Of a stretch of 64,000 bases of DNA, positions 34,152-43,948 are shown piece by piece. Made by a program: the position numbers and the translations under genes. Position 1 is the stretch's first letter. Every line of letters starts with the position of its first letter. The stretch comes from Beverwykella pulmonaria (taxonomy: Eukaryota; Ascomycota; Dothideomycetes; Pleosporales; Melanommataceae). The stretch is from contig BCHH01000002.1 in assembly GCA_001599595.1 (NCBI GenBank), forward strand, positions 2,322,053-2,386,052. Direction: 5' to 3'. Below the pieces are notes generated by a model, which saw only the letters and a list, made by a program, of their open reading frames with translations, made no database searches and was not told where the DNA came from.

Positions 34152-35204
34152 GTGTTTTGTTCCGCAGCAGCATCTCGTTAAACTCTCCGCCTGCGACAGA
34201 CGCCACGAATGGCAAGGAAAGATTCGACAGGATGGAGATAGCCAAAGCTCGGCTCTAGCCTTCCTCACGGACGATCATCCCACGGATGCCCACTGATCTG
34301 CGAGGAAGCATCCGCCGATCGCGCAACCATTGGCCATTGGCACCACTGTCAACAAAACAGCCCGGCTTTCTGCACACATCTGCGGCGGTGGAGAGGTCAT
34401 GTTCCCGCAGGCCTGCTCCCTGCTCCAAGGCTGACCGAGGAGCGATGCGCAATCGATTCCCGCGTCCACATCGCACCTCGGTTTGCTCATTTACCCATGG
34501 ACGCGCTGAACGTGAATCGAGTTTGTTTCTTCTGCGTTGCTGTTTTTCGCCTTGTCTGTCTTCCAAGGGTCGCCCTACCTGCATGTCTACGGGCGGGTGG
34601 CAAGGTAGCAGCGATGCGCGAAATTCGGATGCTCCCCTGTGTCGACCGTCCAGGAAATAGGAGCTGAACCGGCTTCAACTCGGCCCAGTTCAATACGGGA
34701 TGCACAATTCCGTGGCCCAGGGATAGGGCGACATAGCAGCGTTTGCTTCCATTTTCCACGGCGTGGCCTGGCCAAATCTACGCTGGGACAGCTTCCGACT
34801 CGCTGGAGAAAGCAACACCGCACAGGAGGGAGGTGGAAAGAGAGTTGATAGATCGGGTTCCTCAGGCCAGATTGGATATGCATCCAAAAGCACGCACCCA
34901 CTTCTCAAGCTGCCGGATCGGGCAACCGCCTGTCATTTGCAGTATTGGCATCGAACGCTGCGCTAAAATGTCGTGAATTTTTAGCGTTGCAAGGCGCCTC
35001 TTTGGGACTTTGGAAGGAGCGAGGTCGTGACGCCAAGACGGCAACTCGTGAGAACCCGTGGAGCAAGGTTTGGAGGCTTCAAGTCTGCAACTCTATAGCT
35101 CGTCAGGTCTCTTCCATGACTCTGTCTATATGGCTATGGTATCGTGGAAATATGAAACGCGCTACTCAGCCACTTTCGTCTCGTCTCGCCTCGCAGTAAC
35201 AAAG

Positions 35205-36212
35205 TCATGGGCCTACCACCATACACGCACCTTCTGCCTCGTCCGCCCAAACGTTGTAGCCAAACGTATCCTTCATATTGACGAACCGCGTGTGCCTCCC
35301 CTTCGCCACACTCTGCACCGCATCGAAATCTTCCTGACTCAGCTCGGGCACCTCCCAGTTGCTGTCGATCCTCTTTGCCGTCGAGCTTTTGGGCAACACT
35401 ACACAACCTCTCCGCAGCCCCCAAGCCAGGAGCACTTGCGCGAGGTCGTGTCCACTACGCTCCGCAACTTTGATGAGTGTCGGATTTGTCCGGACCTTCT
35501 CTCCGGTGCTCGGGACTTGGTTTTGCGAGCCGAGCGGCGAGTAGGCAGCCGGGAGGATGTTTTGCTGCACGCAGAAGTCCACAAGTGCCGTGTTAGGGAG
35601 GAAGGGATGGCACTCGATCTGGTTGACGTGGGGCTTGACCTCCGCGAACTCGATGAGTTGCTTGAGTCCTGGTATCGTCCAGTTGGAGACACCGATCGCA
35701 CGGGCGCGGCCTGATGCATATATTTTCTCCATCGCCCGCCATGTGGGCTCCGGATTGGCAGTGAGGTCTTTCTTGATCACGTATTTGCCGTCTTCTCCCA
35801 ACTTGGGCATGTTGTTCTCATCCTTCTCTGCTGCAATGGGCCAGTGCACAAGGAAAAGGTCGACGTAATCCATCGTCAAGTTCTCCAGCGAATTTTGAAA
35901 CGACCATTCCACCTCTTCTGGTTCATGGAGGTGGTTCCACACTTTTGTGCAGATGAAGATGTCGCTTCGCTGGATATCTGGGTGGGAACCTACAAAGTCG
36001 CGAACCGCGTCGCCGACTTCATCTTCATTGCCATAGAACCAGGCGCAATCGAGGTGTCGGTATCCAGTCACGAGGGCGTGAGTCACGGCCGCGTATGTCT
36101 CGCCTTTGGCACCTTCGTTGGCGAAAGTTCCAAATCCGATGGCGGGAATCTTGACGCCGTTGCTGAGCTCGAAGCTCAATTGGTTTGCTGGAAGGGGGGT
36201 ATAGCTGCCCAT
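35205..36212 (-). CDS. Aldo-keto reductase
   Basis: NADPH-dependent carbonyl reductase of the AKR superfamily, cytosolic, 335 aa, no intron. The catalytic tetrad is complete: Asp55, Tyr60, Lys90 and His123, within YRHLDCAWFYGNE, CTKVW and LVHWP. The nicotinamide-side motif GVSNW and the C-terminal coenzyme-binding PKSSTAKRI (an AKR IPKS/R-type motif) are also present. The substrate is not predictable; relatives reduce glyceraldehyde, xylose or other aldehydes. The upstream in-frame extension to 36302 begins at TTG, so the ATG at 36212 is used. It is divergent from the HAD-hydrolase gene. Confidence 0.93.
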   Translation of the reverse strand: MGSYTPLPANQLSFELSNGVKIPAIGFGTFANEGAKGETYAAVTHALVTGYRHLDCAWFYGNEDEVGDAVRDFVGSHPDIQRSDIFICTKVWNHLHEPEEVEWSFQNSLENLTMDYVDLFLVHWPIAAEKDENNMPKLGEDGKYVIKKDLTANPEPTWRAMEKIYASGRARAIGVSNWTIPGLKQLIEFAEVKPHVNQIECHPFLPNTALVDFCVQQNILPAAYSPLGSQNQVPSTGEKVRTNPTLIKVAERSGHDLAQVLLAWGLRRGCVVLPKSSTAKRIDSNWEVPELSQEDFDAVQSVAKGRHTRFVNMKDTFGYNVWADEAEGACMVVGP

Positions 36213-37273
36213 TTTGGTGATAGACTTGCAATGTGGAGGACGAAGAATGTTTGGAGGGAATAGTGTGAAAAGTTGAGGATCTGTTCTCGAAATTTTACAC
36301 AAATGAATGGGTAGTTGTATAGACGGTAAAATCGAGACCGGGTCAAGCTAAATAGAAATACCCATCTAACCAAGCCATCCATCCCTCATGTCTCCGTCCC
36401 GATGTCAACCCATTCCCAATACCCATAATAAATAAATCTATTAATCCAACAAGACACTTAGCCGCAAAAAAAACCTTTCTCATGCTTCACAGTCTCCAAT
36501 ATTCTCACCACGACTATCAAGTTATGACGTCTTCGTGGACCCTTTCTAGAATTCTTCAACCACGCTTAGATAGCCCTTGAGCAGTTCCATGTCCCTTATC
36601 ACGGCGATCGGATCGTTCCCGTTGTGAATCTGCCAAGTTTCAAGAGCAGGTACAAATAAAAGTGGGCAAACTCGGCGACGCTCCGACCAAAATTCGCACC
36701 TTGCGCACGTCACATCGATACTTCCCGGCCGAAATAACCCCCCAGAACGCCCGCGAAATGAGATGCAAAATTCATATGGAGACCTTTTGTGGTGCTACGT
36801 TGCCTTGGAAGTGGAGCTTTGGAAGGCCCGAGTTCTCACTTGTATCCACTTTTGTTTATACGCCCATCCAGTCGTGTGGTCAAGCTACAAGATGACAGAA
36901 GATCCGCGAGCGAACATCCGCTTTCATCTGCGATTATGCGAGAGACACAGAGCGGTATGATGTCGTTTGTGGAGCGATTGAGGTGCTCTTTATGCATTCG
37001 AGTTTCAAGACTCGGGCAGGTACGGGTGCGTAGGTGAAGACTCTGGATAGCGAGTTTAGTTTACCGGTCGGGCATGCCTCGAAGGCGTGTCTGAGAGGCT
37101 ACATAGATGGTGAACTTGAGAGATATATAGGGCAGGATGGAACCATGGTGGGAGTATCAGTTTTATCATTCAACACAACAAAGTCTACTTCAACGACTCA
37201 TATCTGAAGCTTTTCGACTCTTCAGTCCCATTTCATATTTCATTTGGACTCCTTGTCCTCCCATCCATCCATC
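36213..37273. promoter_or_regulatory. Divergent region, AKR / HAD hydrolase
   Basis: About 1.06 kb between two start codons. Short frames (up to 82 codons) overlap without domains. It must hold both promoters; no specific site was identified. Confidence 0.45.
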
Positions 37274-38776
37274 ATGGCACCCTTTTTTGAGAACACCGAT
37301 ATTATCGACACTGTGTCAAAACAAACACAAACCACCCTCTCGCCCAAAGCCCGTCCATATCTCCCACGACTGAGCAGCCGCAGCTCCTTCGAGGGCAATG
37401 GAAATACTCTCAGCGTAACTGAAGAAGGCGAAGGTGGTCCAAATGCCATCGAAGTCCCTGCTACGCGAAGCCAAACCGCTCACGTGGATCCTTACATGCA
37501 CAACCTCAGCCTCTCGCCCTCAATGAAGGACCGTCGAGGATCTCGCAACTCCTTCGGGACCTCACTCCCGATTCCGCGCTCGAAACGTCAATCCCGCCTC
37601 TCTTCCGTCCACTACCCAGTCCGCCCGGGCATGCCACCTGTCCAAGCGAGTCGAGATATCCTCGCTGCAAAGGTGCAGGATATGTCCTCTGAGAAGGTTA
37701 AGGCAGCAAAGAACATGGCCTTTGTCTTCGATATCGACGGCGTGCTCGTCCACGGTGACCGCCTGATCCCCGAGGGCCGTCGCGTCCTCGAGATCCTCAA
37801 CGGGGACAACGAACTCGGCATCAAGATTCCACACATCTTCCTCACCAACGGCTCCGGAAAACCCGAGGCCCCACGGTGCAAGCAATTGTCTGAGATCCTG
37901 CACTCGCCAATCTCTACTGACCAATTCATCCAATCCCACACTCCCATGCGAGCCCTCTCCGAATACTACAAAACCGTCCTGGTCGTAGGCGGGGAAGGGT
38001 ACAAGTGCCGAGAGGTGGCCCAGGAGTACGGATTCGAGGATATAGTGGTTCCAAACGACATCGTGGCTTCGGATCCGACCATCGCCCCATACCGCGTCTT
38101 CACCGAGGAGGATCGTGCCACGTCCCGTCCGCGCGACTTTTCAAAGGTAAACATTGAAGCCATTATGGTGTTCTCCGACAGCCGCGACTATGCTACAGAT
38201 ATGCAAATTATCATGGACCTGCTGCGCAGCGAAAACGGCCGACTACACACTGTAGCCAAGAACCCCGTATCACAACGGATTCCCATATATTTTTCTCAGG
38301 GAGACATGCTCTGCCCAACTGAGCACCCCATTCCCCGGATGAGCCAGGGCACGTTCCGCATTGGCCTCGAGGCCATGTACAAGGCCTTGACGGGTGAAGA
38401 CCTCGAACGTGTGGTGTATGGCAAGCCCGAATTGGCAACTTACAAGTACGCCGATGAAGTCATTGCCAGCTGGAACGAGCAAATCCACAACGAAGACATC
38501 CTGCCTTGTAAGACCAGTACGTACATGATCGGTGACAACCCCGCCAGCGATATCGTTGGAGGCAATCTCTATGGCTGGAACACATGCCTCGTTCGTACCG
38601 GTGTATTCCAAGGCGGTGACAACGATGAGAATAACCCGGCGAACTTCGGTGTGTTCAAGAACGTCCTAACCGCAGTGCAGACAGCGATCCGCAAGGAGCT
38701 GGGCGAGGACTTCGGATTCGAGTTTGACCACCCCAACCCCATTCACGGAGGAGAGACCAACAGTGCGATTGAATAA
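37274..38776 (+). CDS. HAD-superfamily IIA hydrolase, CECR5/Ykr070w type
   Basis: Single exon, 500 aa. The HAD nucleophile motif DxD is Asp153/Asp155 (FDIDGVL); the Lys and acidic motif III appear as VVYGKPE and MIGDNPASDI. The order and the IFLTNGSGKPE block match the CECR5 (TIGR01456) family, which yeast represents by the mitochondrial protein Ykr070w (352 aa). Here about 110 extra N-terminal residues are Ser/Arg-rich and could include a targeting sequence, though a classical mitochondrial presequence is not obvious. Substrate unknown. The ATG at 37274 is preferred over the in-frame TTG at 37244. Confidence 0.87.
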   Translation: MAPFFENTDIIDTVSKQTQTTLSPKARPYLPRLSSRSSFEGNGNTLSVTEEGEGGPNAIEVPATRSQTAHVDPYMHNLSLSPSMKDRRGSRNSFGTSLPIPRSKRQSRLSSVHYPVRPGMPPVQASRDILAAKVQDMSSEKVKAAKNMAFVFDIDGVLVHGDRLIPEGRRVLEILNGDNELGIKIPHIFLTNGSGKPEAPRCKQLSEILHSPISTDQFIQSHTPMRALSEYYKTVLVVGGEGYKCREVAQEYGFEDIVVPNDIVASDPTIAPYRVFTEEDRATSRPRDFSKVNIEAIMVFSDSRDYATDMQIIMDLLRSENGRLHTVAKNPVSQRIPIYFSQGDMLCPTEHPIPRMSQGTFRIGLEAMYKALTGEDLERVVYGKPELATYKYADEVIASWNEQIHNEDILPCKTSTYMIGDNPASDIVGGNLYGWNTCLVRTGVFQGGDNDENNPANFGVFKNVLTAVQTAIRKELGEDFGFEFDHPNPIHGGETNSAIE

Positions 38777-39177
38777 GTTTTATTCCTGCTATTACAGTTC
38801 GAGGCGTTAGGGTTTCATTCCGTTTCAGCGTTCCATCCCCTGCAAACTCCATCAAGTTTGCATAGACAGATATTCAACATTCCATAAGAAGTTCATGCCT
38901 GCAAAGGCGAATAGATACTGTTATCTCGTCCATTGTGTTAAGTAGCTGTCTGTGAAGCATACCACTGTACCATTGCGCGAATGAGATGGCTCATTGTAGT
39001 GCACGTCGCTTGCCTCACTTCAACGTCTTCCTGAGAGAAATGAATATCTTTCTTGGTAGGCTAGACGGGTAAGAAAATGTCATACCCGAAGTCTATCCTG
39101 GCGCAAGCGCAGGTTGCCGTTCTGAGAACTCAGATCCCATCGCTGGGGTGGATAGAGGAGGCTGGCACCTGGTAATA
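38777..39177. terminator. Convergent 3' region, HAD gene and unknown gene
   Basis: 401 bp between stop codons on opposite strands. No gene is seen; presumably both poly(A) sites. Confidence 0.4.
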
Positions 39178-40452
39178 TCAACCAGGCAGAAGTTGATCTA
39201 GCAAATGGAGATTTCCTTCCTCCCTAGCCTTGGCCACCCGGCTCGTTTCGCGGCGATCTGTACTTGGTACGCGAGACAAGACAAGATCGGGGAAGTTCTC
39301 TTGCGTGAAGGCGATGGCAAATTGGGCATCAGCAAGCTTTTGCTCTGAAAGCAGCTGGTGGGCGACTCCCAAGCACAGCTGAACTAGGAGTTGACGCCTG
39401 GACGTCGAGGTGCCTTTGATATGCGTAGCCGCCCCTTTCGGGTCACGTATAAACGCTAATCCTGGGCCAGCAGTCGGTTGCGAAGGATGATGTAGCCACA
39501 ATATGGACTGGATCGCTGTCGTCCATGAGCCGGCCCAGATGTTGCAAGATTGCAGGAAGGACTGATACAGTTCCTTGGAGACGCCCGTTGTTGGGTTTGC
39601 GAGGATGTGTCTAACGAGATTCGCGCCAGTCGGCTGGAGGATCCTTTTTGTGAAACCATACTCGGCTATATCGATAAATTTCACTGCCCGGAGGAAGGTA
39701 GCAAGCGCGTGGTCGATGGTAGGCTCACTCGCGAGTCTTGATGCTACCATTAGTTTCAAGATTTCAGTTCGGAATGCTAGCACCCGGCCTGCATCTAAGC
39801 CGGTCTCTTTAATTCGTTGTTCAGGGTTGTATTTGAGCCACCGCCACAATGGTGCGGTTGTGCCCTCCGCCAACAGCAAGGGCACCAGTTTTTTGACAAG
39901 GGGACACCGCTCTTGGTCGACAAACTCCTTGGAAAAGTCTTCGCCGCTACTTTGTAGCCAGGCAGCAATGCAAGAGCCTGGTTTACTTTCATCGCGTCTT
40001 TTTTGCGAAGTCTCAGGTGGAGCTTGGGCGGCGGCTTTCTCCCACATCTCTAGACAGAGCACCGCCTGGCGCACATTGGCAGCCCCAGTGGCAATCTGGG
40101 AATGAAACCATCCCAACGGGTCTTTCAAAACATGGCGAGCATCCGATGGATTCGACCCTCTTCGCCGAGGCCGTGCGGCAAAAAGGGGATTGGTGAGGAT
40201 CGACTCGATGTGGGTGCTGGCGGCGCTCTGCGAGGACGGGGTGGAATTGCGGCGGGCATGTTTCAATGGCGGTGCCTGCTCAAAGTGTGTGCGGTCGGGC
40301 GCAGAAACGGGATGCTCGCGATCGAGGTGGTCGCGGAACGAGGTGGTGAGCAGGTTGAGCAGATGCTGGCTCTGCCGGTTGGAGAGGGGCAGCTGCGGGT
40401 GCAGCTTGGAGGCGAGGCCGCTGAGGGCGCGGCGGCCTGGTGCGGGCTGCAT
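39178..40452 (-). CDS. Conserved-looking protein of unknown function
   Basis: Single exon, 424 aa. I do not recognise a domain. The first 40 residues are Arg/Ser/Leu-rich without acids (QPAPGRRALSGLASKLHPQL), consistent with a mitochondrial presequence. The remainder is helical, with Trp and Leu periodicity and basic C-terminus (KAREEGNLHLLDQLLPG). It shows good coding character over its entire length: low-complexity is limited, and overlapping frames are shorter. Divergent from DEF1 with a 439-bp gap. A role in mitochondrial gene expression is possible but not shown. Confidence 0.75.
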   Translation of the reverse strand: MQPAPGRRALSGLASKLHPQLPLSNRQSQHLLNLLTTSFRDHLDREHPVSAPDRTHFEQAPPLKHARRNSTPSSQSAASTHIESILTNPLFAARPRRRGSNPSDARHVLKDPLGWFHSQIATGAANVRQAVLCLEMWEKAAAQAPPETSQKRRDESKPGSCIAAWLQSSGEDFSKEFVDQERCPLVKKLVPLLLAEGTTAPLWRWLKYNPEQRIKETGLDAGRVLAFRTEILKLMVASRLASEPTIDHALATFLRAVKFIDIAEYGFTKRILQPTGANLVRHILANPTTGVSKELYQSFLQSCNIWAGSWTTAIQSILWLHHPSQPTAGPGLAFIRDPKGAATHIKGTSTSRRQLLVQLCLGVAHQLLSEQKLADAQFAIAFTQENFPDLVLSRVPSTDRRETSRVAKAREEGNLHLLDQLLPG

Positions 40453-40891
40453 ATGGAGCTGAGTGGATAGGTTGACGGGTATGCGTCTTCACGCAGCGTC
40501 TTGGTGGTGAGTGTCAAGCTTGGCTGGGCCGCGGGGTGGGACGTGTGGTGGCGGGTGGTGCTGAGCCAAGCTGAAACACGACGTCGCCAAGGTCACGTGC
40601 GGCAGAAGATCGCGCCGCCCCCAGAAAGCGCCGCCGTGCTTGCTCTTTACACCTATCCATCGACCCACCTCCTCTCCTCCCCAGCCCGCTCACCTCATCG
40701 CCCACATCGCAACAAAGCTGCGCGTCCAACGGCCGTCGGAGCAATCTGAGTGCCAAGCGATTGCTTGTCCTTAAGCTACGACCTTGACCTCCCTGCCTCC
40801 GCCATCAGCTCCCTCCTCTACCATCTCCTCACCCACTCCACCACGCCCCAGCGGCTCGTCCACAACCATACTCACACACCCACACACTCAC
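40453..40891. promoter_or_regulatory. Divergent promoter, unknown gene / DEF1
   Basis: 439 bp between the start codons. The DEF1-proximal half is pyrimidine-rich, ending in a CA-rich leader. An in-frame open stretch from 40784 precedes the DEF1 ATG but starts only with TTG. Confidence 0.5.
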
Positions 40892-43800
40892 ATGTCTGAA
40901 GTACAGTCCCGGCCCGCCGCGCGCGGCAGGACTTCAGCCCGCGGCGGACGAGGCGCACACGGCTCGCGAGGTCCTCGAGCAAGCAAACAAACCAACGGCG
41001 AGTCGGCCATCGACACATCGGCCGACGAGGGCGAATTGGGCGAGCTGAAGCGCCGTCATAAGTCGCAATTGGTTATACTCAAAGAGATGTTCCCCGCCTG
41101 GGACGACGTTGATCTCGTGCTGGCTATTGAAGACTCTGATGGCGACGTCCAGGCCACCATCGAGAAGATTACCGAAGGTAAGCGCCCCCATTCGCTGCAT
41201 CAAGCATCGCCCTGTGCGCTTGATCAGCCTGCAATCCTTCAATGGCTACCATGGAGTGCCCCTGCTGACCGTTTTTTTTGTCTAGGAAACGTCTCCCAGT
41301 TCGCCGAAGTCAAGAAAACCAAGGACCGCTCCCGCTCCAAAGTAAAGGACTCAAGCGCGCCAACAGACGGTGGCCTATCCGTGCGTGGAGGAGGTCGCCC
41401 CAGTCGTGGTGGTGACAGCGTTCGCGGCGGCCGTACCCGCGGTACTGAGCGAGGCCGCGGAGGGTTTCGTGGTGCCCGTGGAGGAGCTACGAATGGCACT
41501 CGGCCTACCGGTGCACCAGCGTCGATTCCCACGACCGAGTCGCCGGCTTGGGAAGTGGCAGCTGAATCCAAGGAGGATGAACCAGCCGCAGCCGAAGAAG
41601 CCCCTGCTCCTTCGAAGATTCACGAGCCCGAGGTCCCGAAAGCTGCTGCACCAGCACCAGCAGCTAAGAAAACATGGGCCAGCATGTTTGCGAAGCCAAA
41701 ACCGGCGCCCGCGCCCCCGAAGCCTGCCGTGCAACCTCCCGTTGCGCAAGAGGAACCCGCCCCCCCACCGGCTGAGGTTCCCGCTCATGAAGAGCCGCAG
41801 GAGGCAGTGGTGGAACCAGAAGAATTGCCTACAGAGCCGGTTGTAGATGAGGTAGTAGAGGAGCCCCAGGTTGCCGTTGAAGAGGAGCCGGAGTTGATCC
41901 CCGAGAAGCTAGAGGAAGCAGGCCCTGAGATTACGCTCACTCCCTCCAAGGATGAGCTCACAAAGGATAATGTTGAGCATTTGCCAGACGAGTCTCAGCC
42001 GCCGCCGACAGAAACGGCTGCTAGCACCGTTGCTGGCTCAGGTGACATTGGCAGCGTCACCGGTGTAGCAACGCCATTAAGCACATCAGGCCAAGCACCC
42101 ATCAGTCGCCCAGCTGTTGGAGGATATGCGACGACTGCCCTCAAAGCGACCGGGGTGCCTCACCGCAGCGCCAGCTTCCAGCGAAGACTCGTTGAACAGC
42201 AGGAGGCCGTTGTGATGCCAGGAAACCACGCAGTCGATCGAGCAGCTGTCCAATTCGGCAGCCTCGGACTGAACGGCGATTTGGATGCAGACAGTCTGGA
42301 TGTTGACGAAGATAGAGAGGAAGCAGAGACGCGGACCCAACCACCCCAACACTCGCCCGTTCAGCCAAGGGCTTCGCTGCCTCCTGCGCCTCGTCAGGCT
42401 CCGCAAGCGGAAGCTCAACCGCAAGAAACTGTTCCCACGCCCAAGCAGGCCCCCGGCCTACCCCCGCCATCTCAGCAACATCAGCCTGCTGCCCATCAAA
42501 TACCGTCTAACCCGCTCGGCCCACAAGCGATGCAGAGCCAAGGCTCACAAGGCAGCCAGCCCTACAACCAATTTGGTCGATATGGACAGAGTGGTGTTCA
42601 ATCCGAACCTTCGGCTCCCCCACAGAAGCAATATGATCCATTTGGCCAACAGGCACCACAGTCGAGCCAATATGACTATCCAAGCCAGCAAAACCAGAAC
42701 CTGGCACAGCAACCTCAAACGCAGACTGGTGGTTTCTCGTCTGCGCCTGACAGCTTTAGCTCGCAGTACCTCACTTCTGACCAACAGCGCTCTGCGTATC
42801 AGAACTACTATCAAACGTACGGCCAGCAAAACACCCAAAGCCAGCAAGAAGCTGGCTCTGCGCAACAGCGTACTGGCAGTGCTTTCGGCGCCGGTCCAAA
42901 CGACTCGAGTTTCCAACAGAGCCAACAAACTCAACAAGTAAGCGCTTTTTCATTTGAGGAACAGGAGCAGAATGTAAATAATGTTGCCACACTTCCTTCT
43001 TCACAATCTCACAATAAATTACCTATCGCTAACCATCACGAACAGACTCAAAGCCGCTACAACGAGGCTCAGAACAGCGGTCACACCACCCCGAATCCTG
43101 TTCTGGCTGGACAGCATCCTACAGGACCAGCATCCCAGCAAGGTCAACCTATGCATCAGCCTCACGCTCAACCCGGGCAGGGCGGCGGTTACCCATACAA
43201 TCACCCGTATTTCGGTACCCCGTACTATGCGGCTTATATGAACCAATATGGAAATTATGGACAGCAGCAGGGAGGCTATGGTGGTTTTGGTGGGAAGGGC
43301 ATGTACGGCCAACCACACCACTATGGAATGTCTCCGCAGGCATCATTTGACCAGCATTCGGGTTCGCCCGCTAACGCCGGTGGCTTCGGACAGTCTTCTA
43401 TGCATGGCCGAGACAGTGCACTTGGTGGAGGCCTTGGCGAATATGGCCGTTCGGTCTCAACCGCTTCGCAAACTCAGCATACCGCCACCGCTGGTGCTGG
43501 TGGCTTTGGGGCTCTTCCGGATACATTCGGACGATCGCAAGGGGGCTATCCGAACCAGAACTCTTCGTATGGACAGCAACAGGGAGGCCAACAAGGTGCC
43601 AACGAGGATTCTTTGAGACCATTCGGCGATTCAAAGAGCGGCGGACCTAGCCCGTCTGCCTTGGGGGCTCAACCAGGACGACCAGGGTCGGCAACCAACA
43701 ACACGCCTGGTCAAGCTGGTCAAGCTGGACTGCCCCAACAATCTCACCAACAAGGTTTTGGCGGTTATCCTGGCCATCTGAACCAGAGCCAGGGCAACCA

Positions 43801-43948
43801 GTATGGCGGTCTTGGTGGTCTTGGCCACCAGGGAGCTGGAAGCCATCAGTCTGGAGGATATGGCCAGTATGGCGGATTTGGTGGCGGAGGTTACGGGAGC
43901 TACAACCGCGGCGGATGGGGAACGAATTACGGGCAGCAGCAGCACTAA
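40892..43948 (+). CDS. DEF1: RNA polymerase II degradation factor Def1
   Basis: Adaptor that promotes ubiquitylation and proteasomal removal of stalled RNA polymerase II and complexes with Rad26 in yeast. Exons as I read them are 40892-41177, 41286-42937 and 43046-43948, 946 aa. The N-terminus is RG-rich (residues 8-30), then a CUE domain at about 55-96 (VILKEMFPAWDDVDLVLAI). After that come Pro/Glu-rich and very Gln-rich regions, typical of Def1, and a Gly/Tyr/Gln-rich C-terminus. Intron 1 (41178-41285) falls at the end of the CUE domain; intron 2 (42938-43045) has a CTAAC branch point and AACAG acceptor. Both are 108 bp and stop-free, so the unspliced frame is also open. Intron 2 is less certain than intron 1. 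Confidence 0.88.
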   Translation: MSEVQSRPAARGRTSARGGRGAHGSRGPRASKQTNGESAIDTSADEGELGELKRRHKSQLVILKEMFPAWDDVDLVLAIEDSDGDVQATIEKITEGKRPHSLHQASPCALDQPAILQWLPWSAPADRFFCLGNVSQFAEVKKTKDRSRSKVKDSSAPTDGGLSVRGGGRPSRGGDSVRGGRTRGTERGRGGFRGARGGATNGTRPTGAPASIPTTESPAWEVAAESKEDEPAAAEEAPAPSKIHEPEVPKAAAPAPAAKKTWASMFAKPKPAPAPPKPAVQPPVAQEEPAPPPAEVPAHEEPQEAVVEPEELPTEPVVDEVVEEPQVAVEEEPELIPEKLEEAGPEITLTPSKDELTKDNVEHLPDESQPPPTETAASTVAGSGDIGSVTGVATPLSTSGQAPISRPAVGGYATTALKATGVPHRSASFQRRLVEQQEAVVMPGNHAVDRAAVQFGSLGLNGDLDADSLDVDEDREEAETRTQPPQHSPVQPRASLPPAPRQAPQAEAQPQETVPTPKQAPGLPPPSQQHQPAAHQIPSNPLGPQAMQSQGSQGSQPYNQFGRYGQSGVQSEPSAPPQKQYDPFGQQAPQSSQYDYPSQQNQNLAQQPQTQTGGFSSAPDSFSSQYLTSDQQRSAYQNYYQTYGQQNTQSQQEAGSAQQRTGSAFGAGPNDSSFQQSQQTQQVSAFSFEEQEQNVNNVATLPSSQSHNKLPIANHHEQTQSRYNEAQNSGHTTPNPVLAGQHPTGPASQQGQPMHQPHAQPGQGGGYPYNHPYFGTPYYAAYMNQYGNYGQQQGGYGGFGGKGMYGQPHHYGMSPQASFDQHSGSPANAGGFGQSSMHGRDSALGGGLGEYGRSVSTASQTQHTATAGAGGFGALPDTFGRSQGGYPNQNSSYGQQQGGQQGANEDSLRPFGDSKSGGPSPSALGAQPGRPGSATNNTPGQAGQAGLPQQSHQQGFGGYPGHLNQSQGNQYGGLGGLGHQGAGSHQSGGYGQYGGFGGGGYGSYNRGGWGTNYGQQQH

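Larger units (their letters stand above)
33460..35204. other. Intergenic upstream of F-box gene
   Basis: About 1.75 kb. It contains a trinucleotide repeat (33874-33900) and a 23-bp tandem repeat (34069-34151). Frames on both strands up to 124 codons have no domain. The AKR gene ends at its right edge. Confidence 0.45.

Noticed and set aside
42285..42941. 218-codon alternative frame inside DEF1
   Set aside because: Shifted reading of the Gln/Pro-rich repeat region, which lacks stops because of codon bias.
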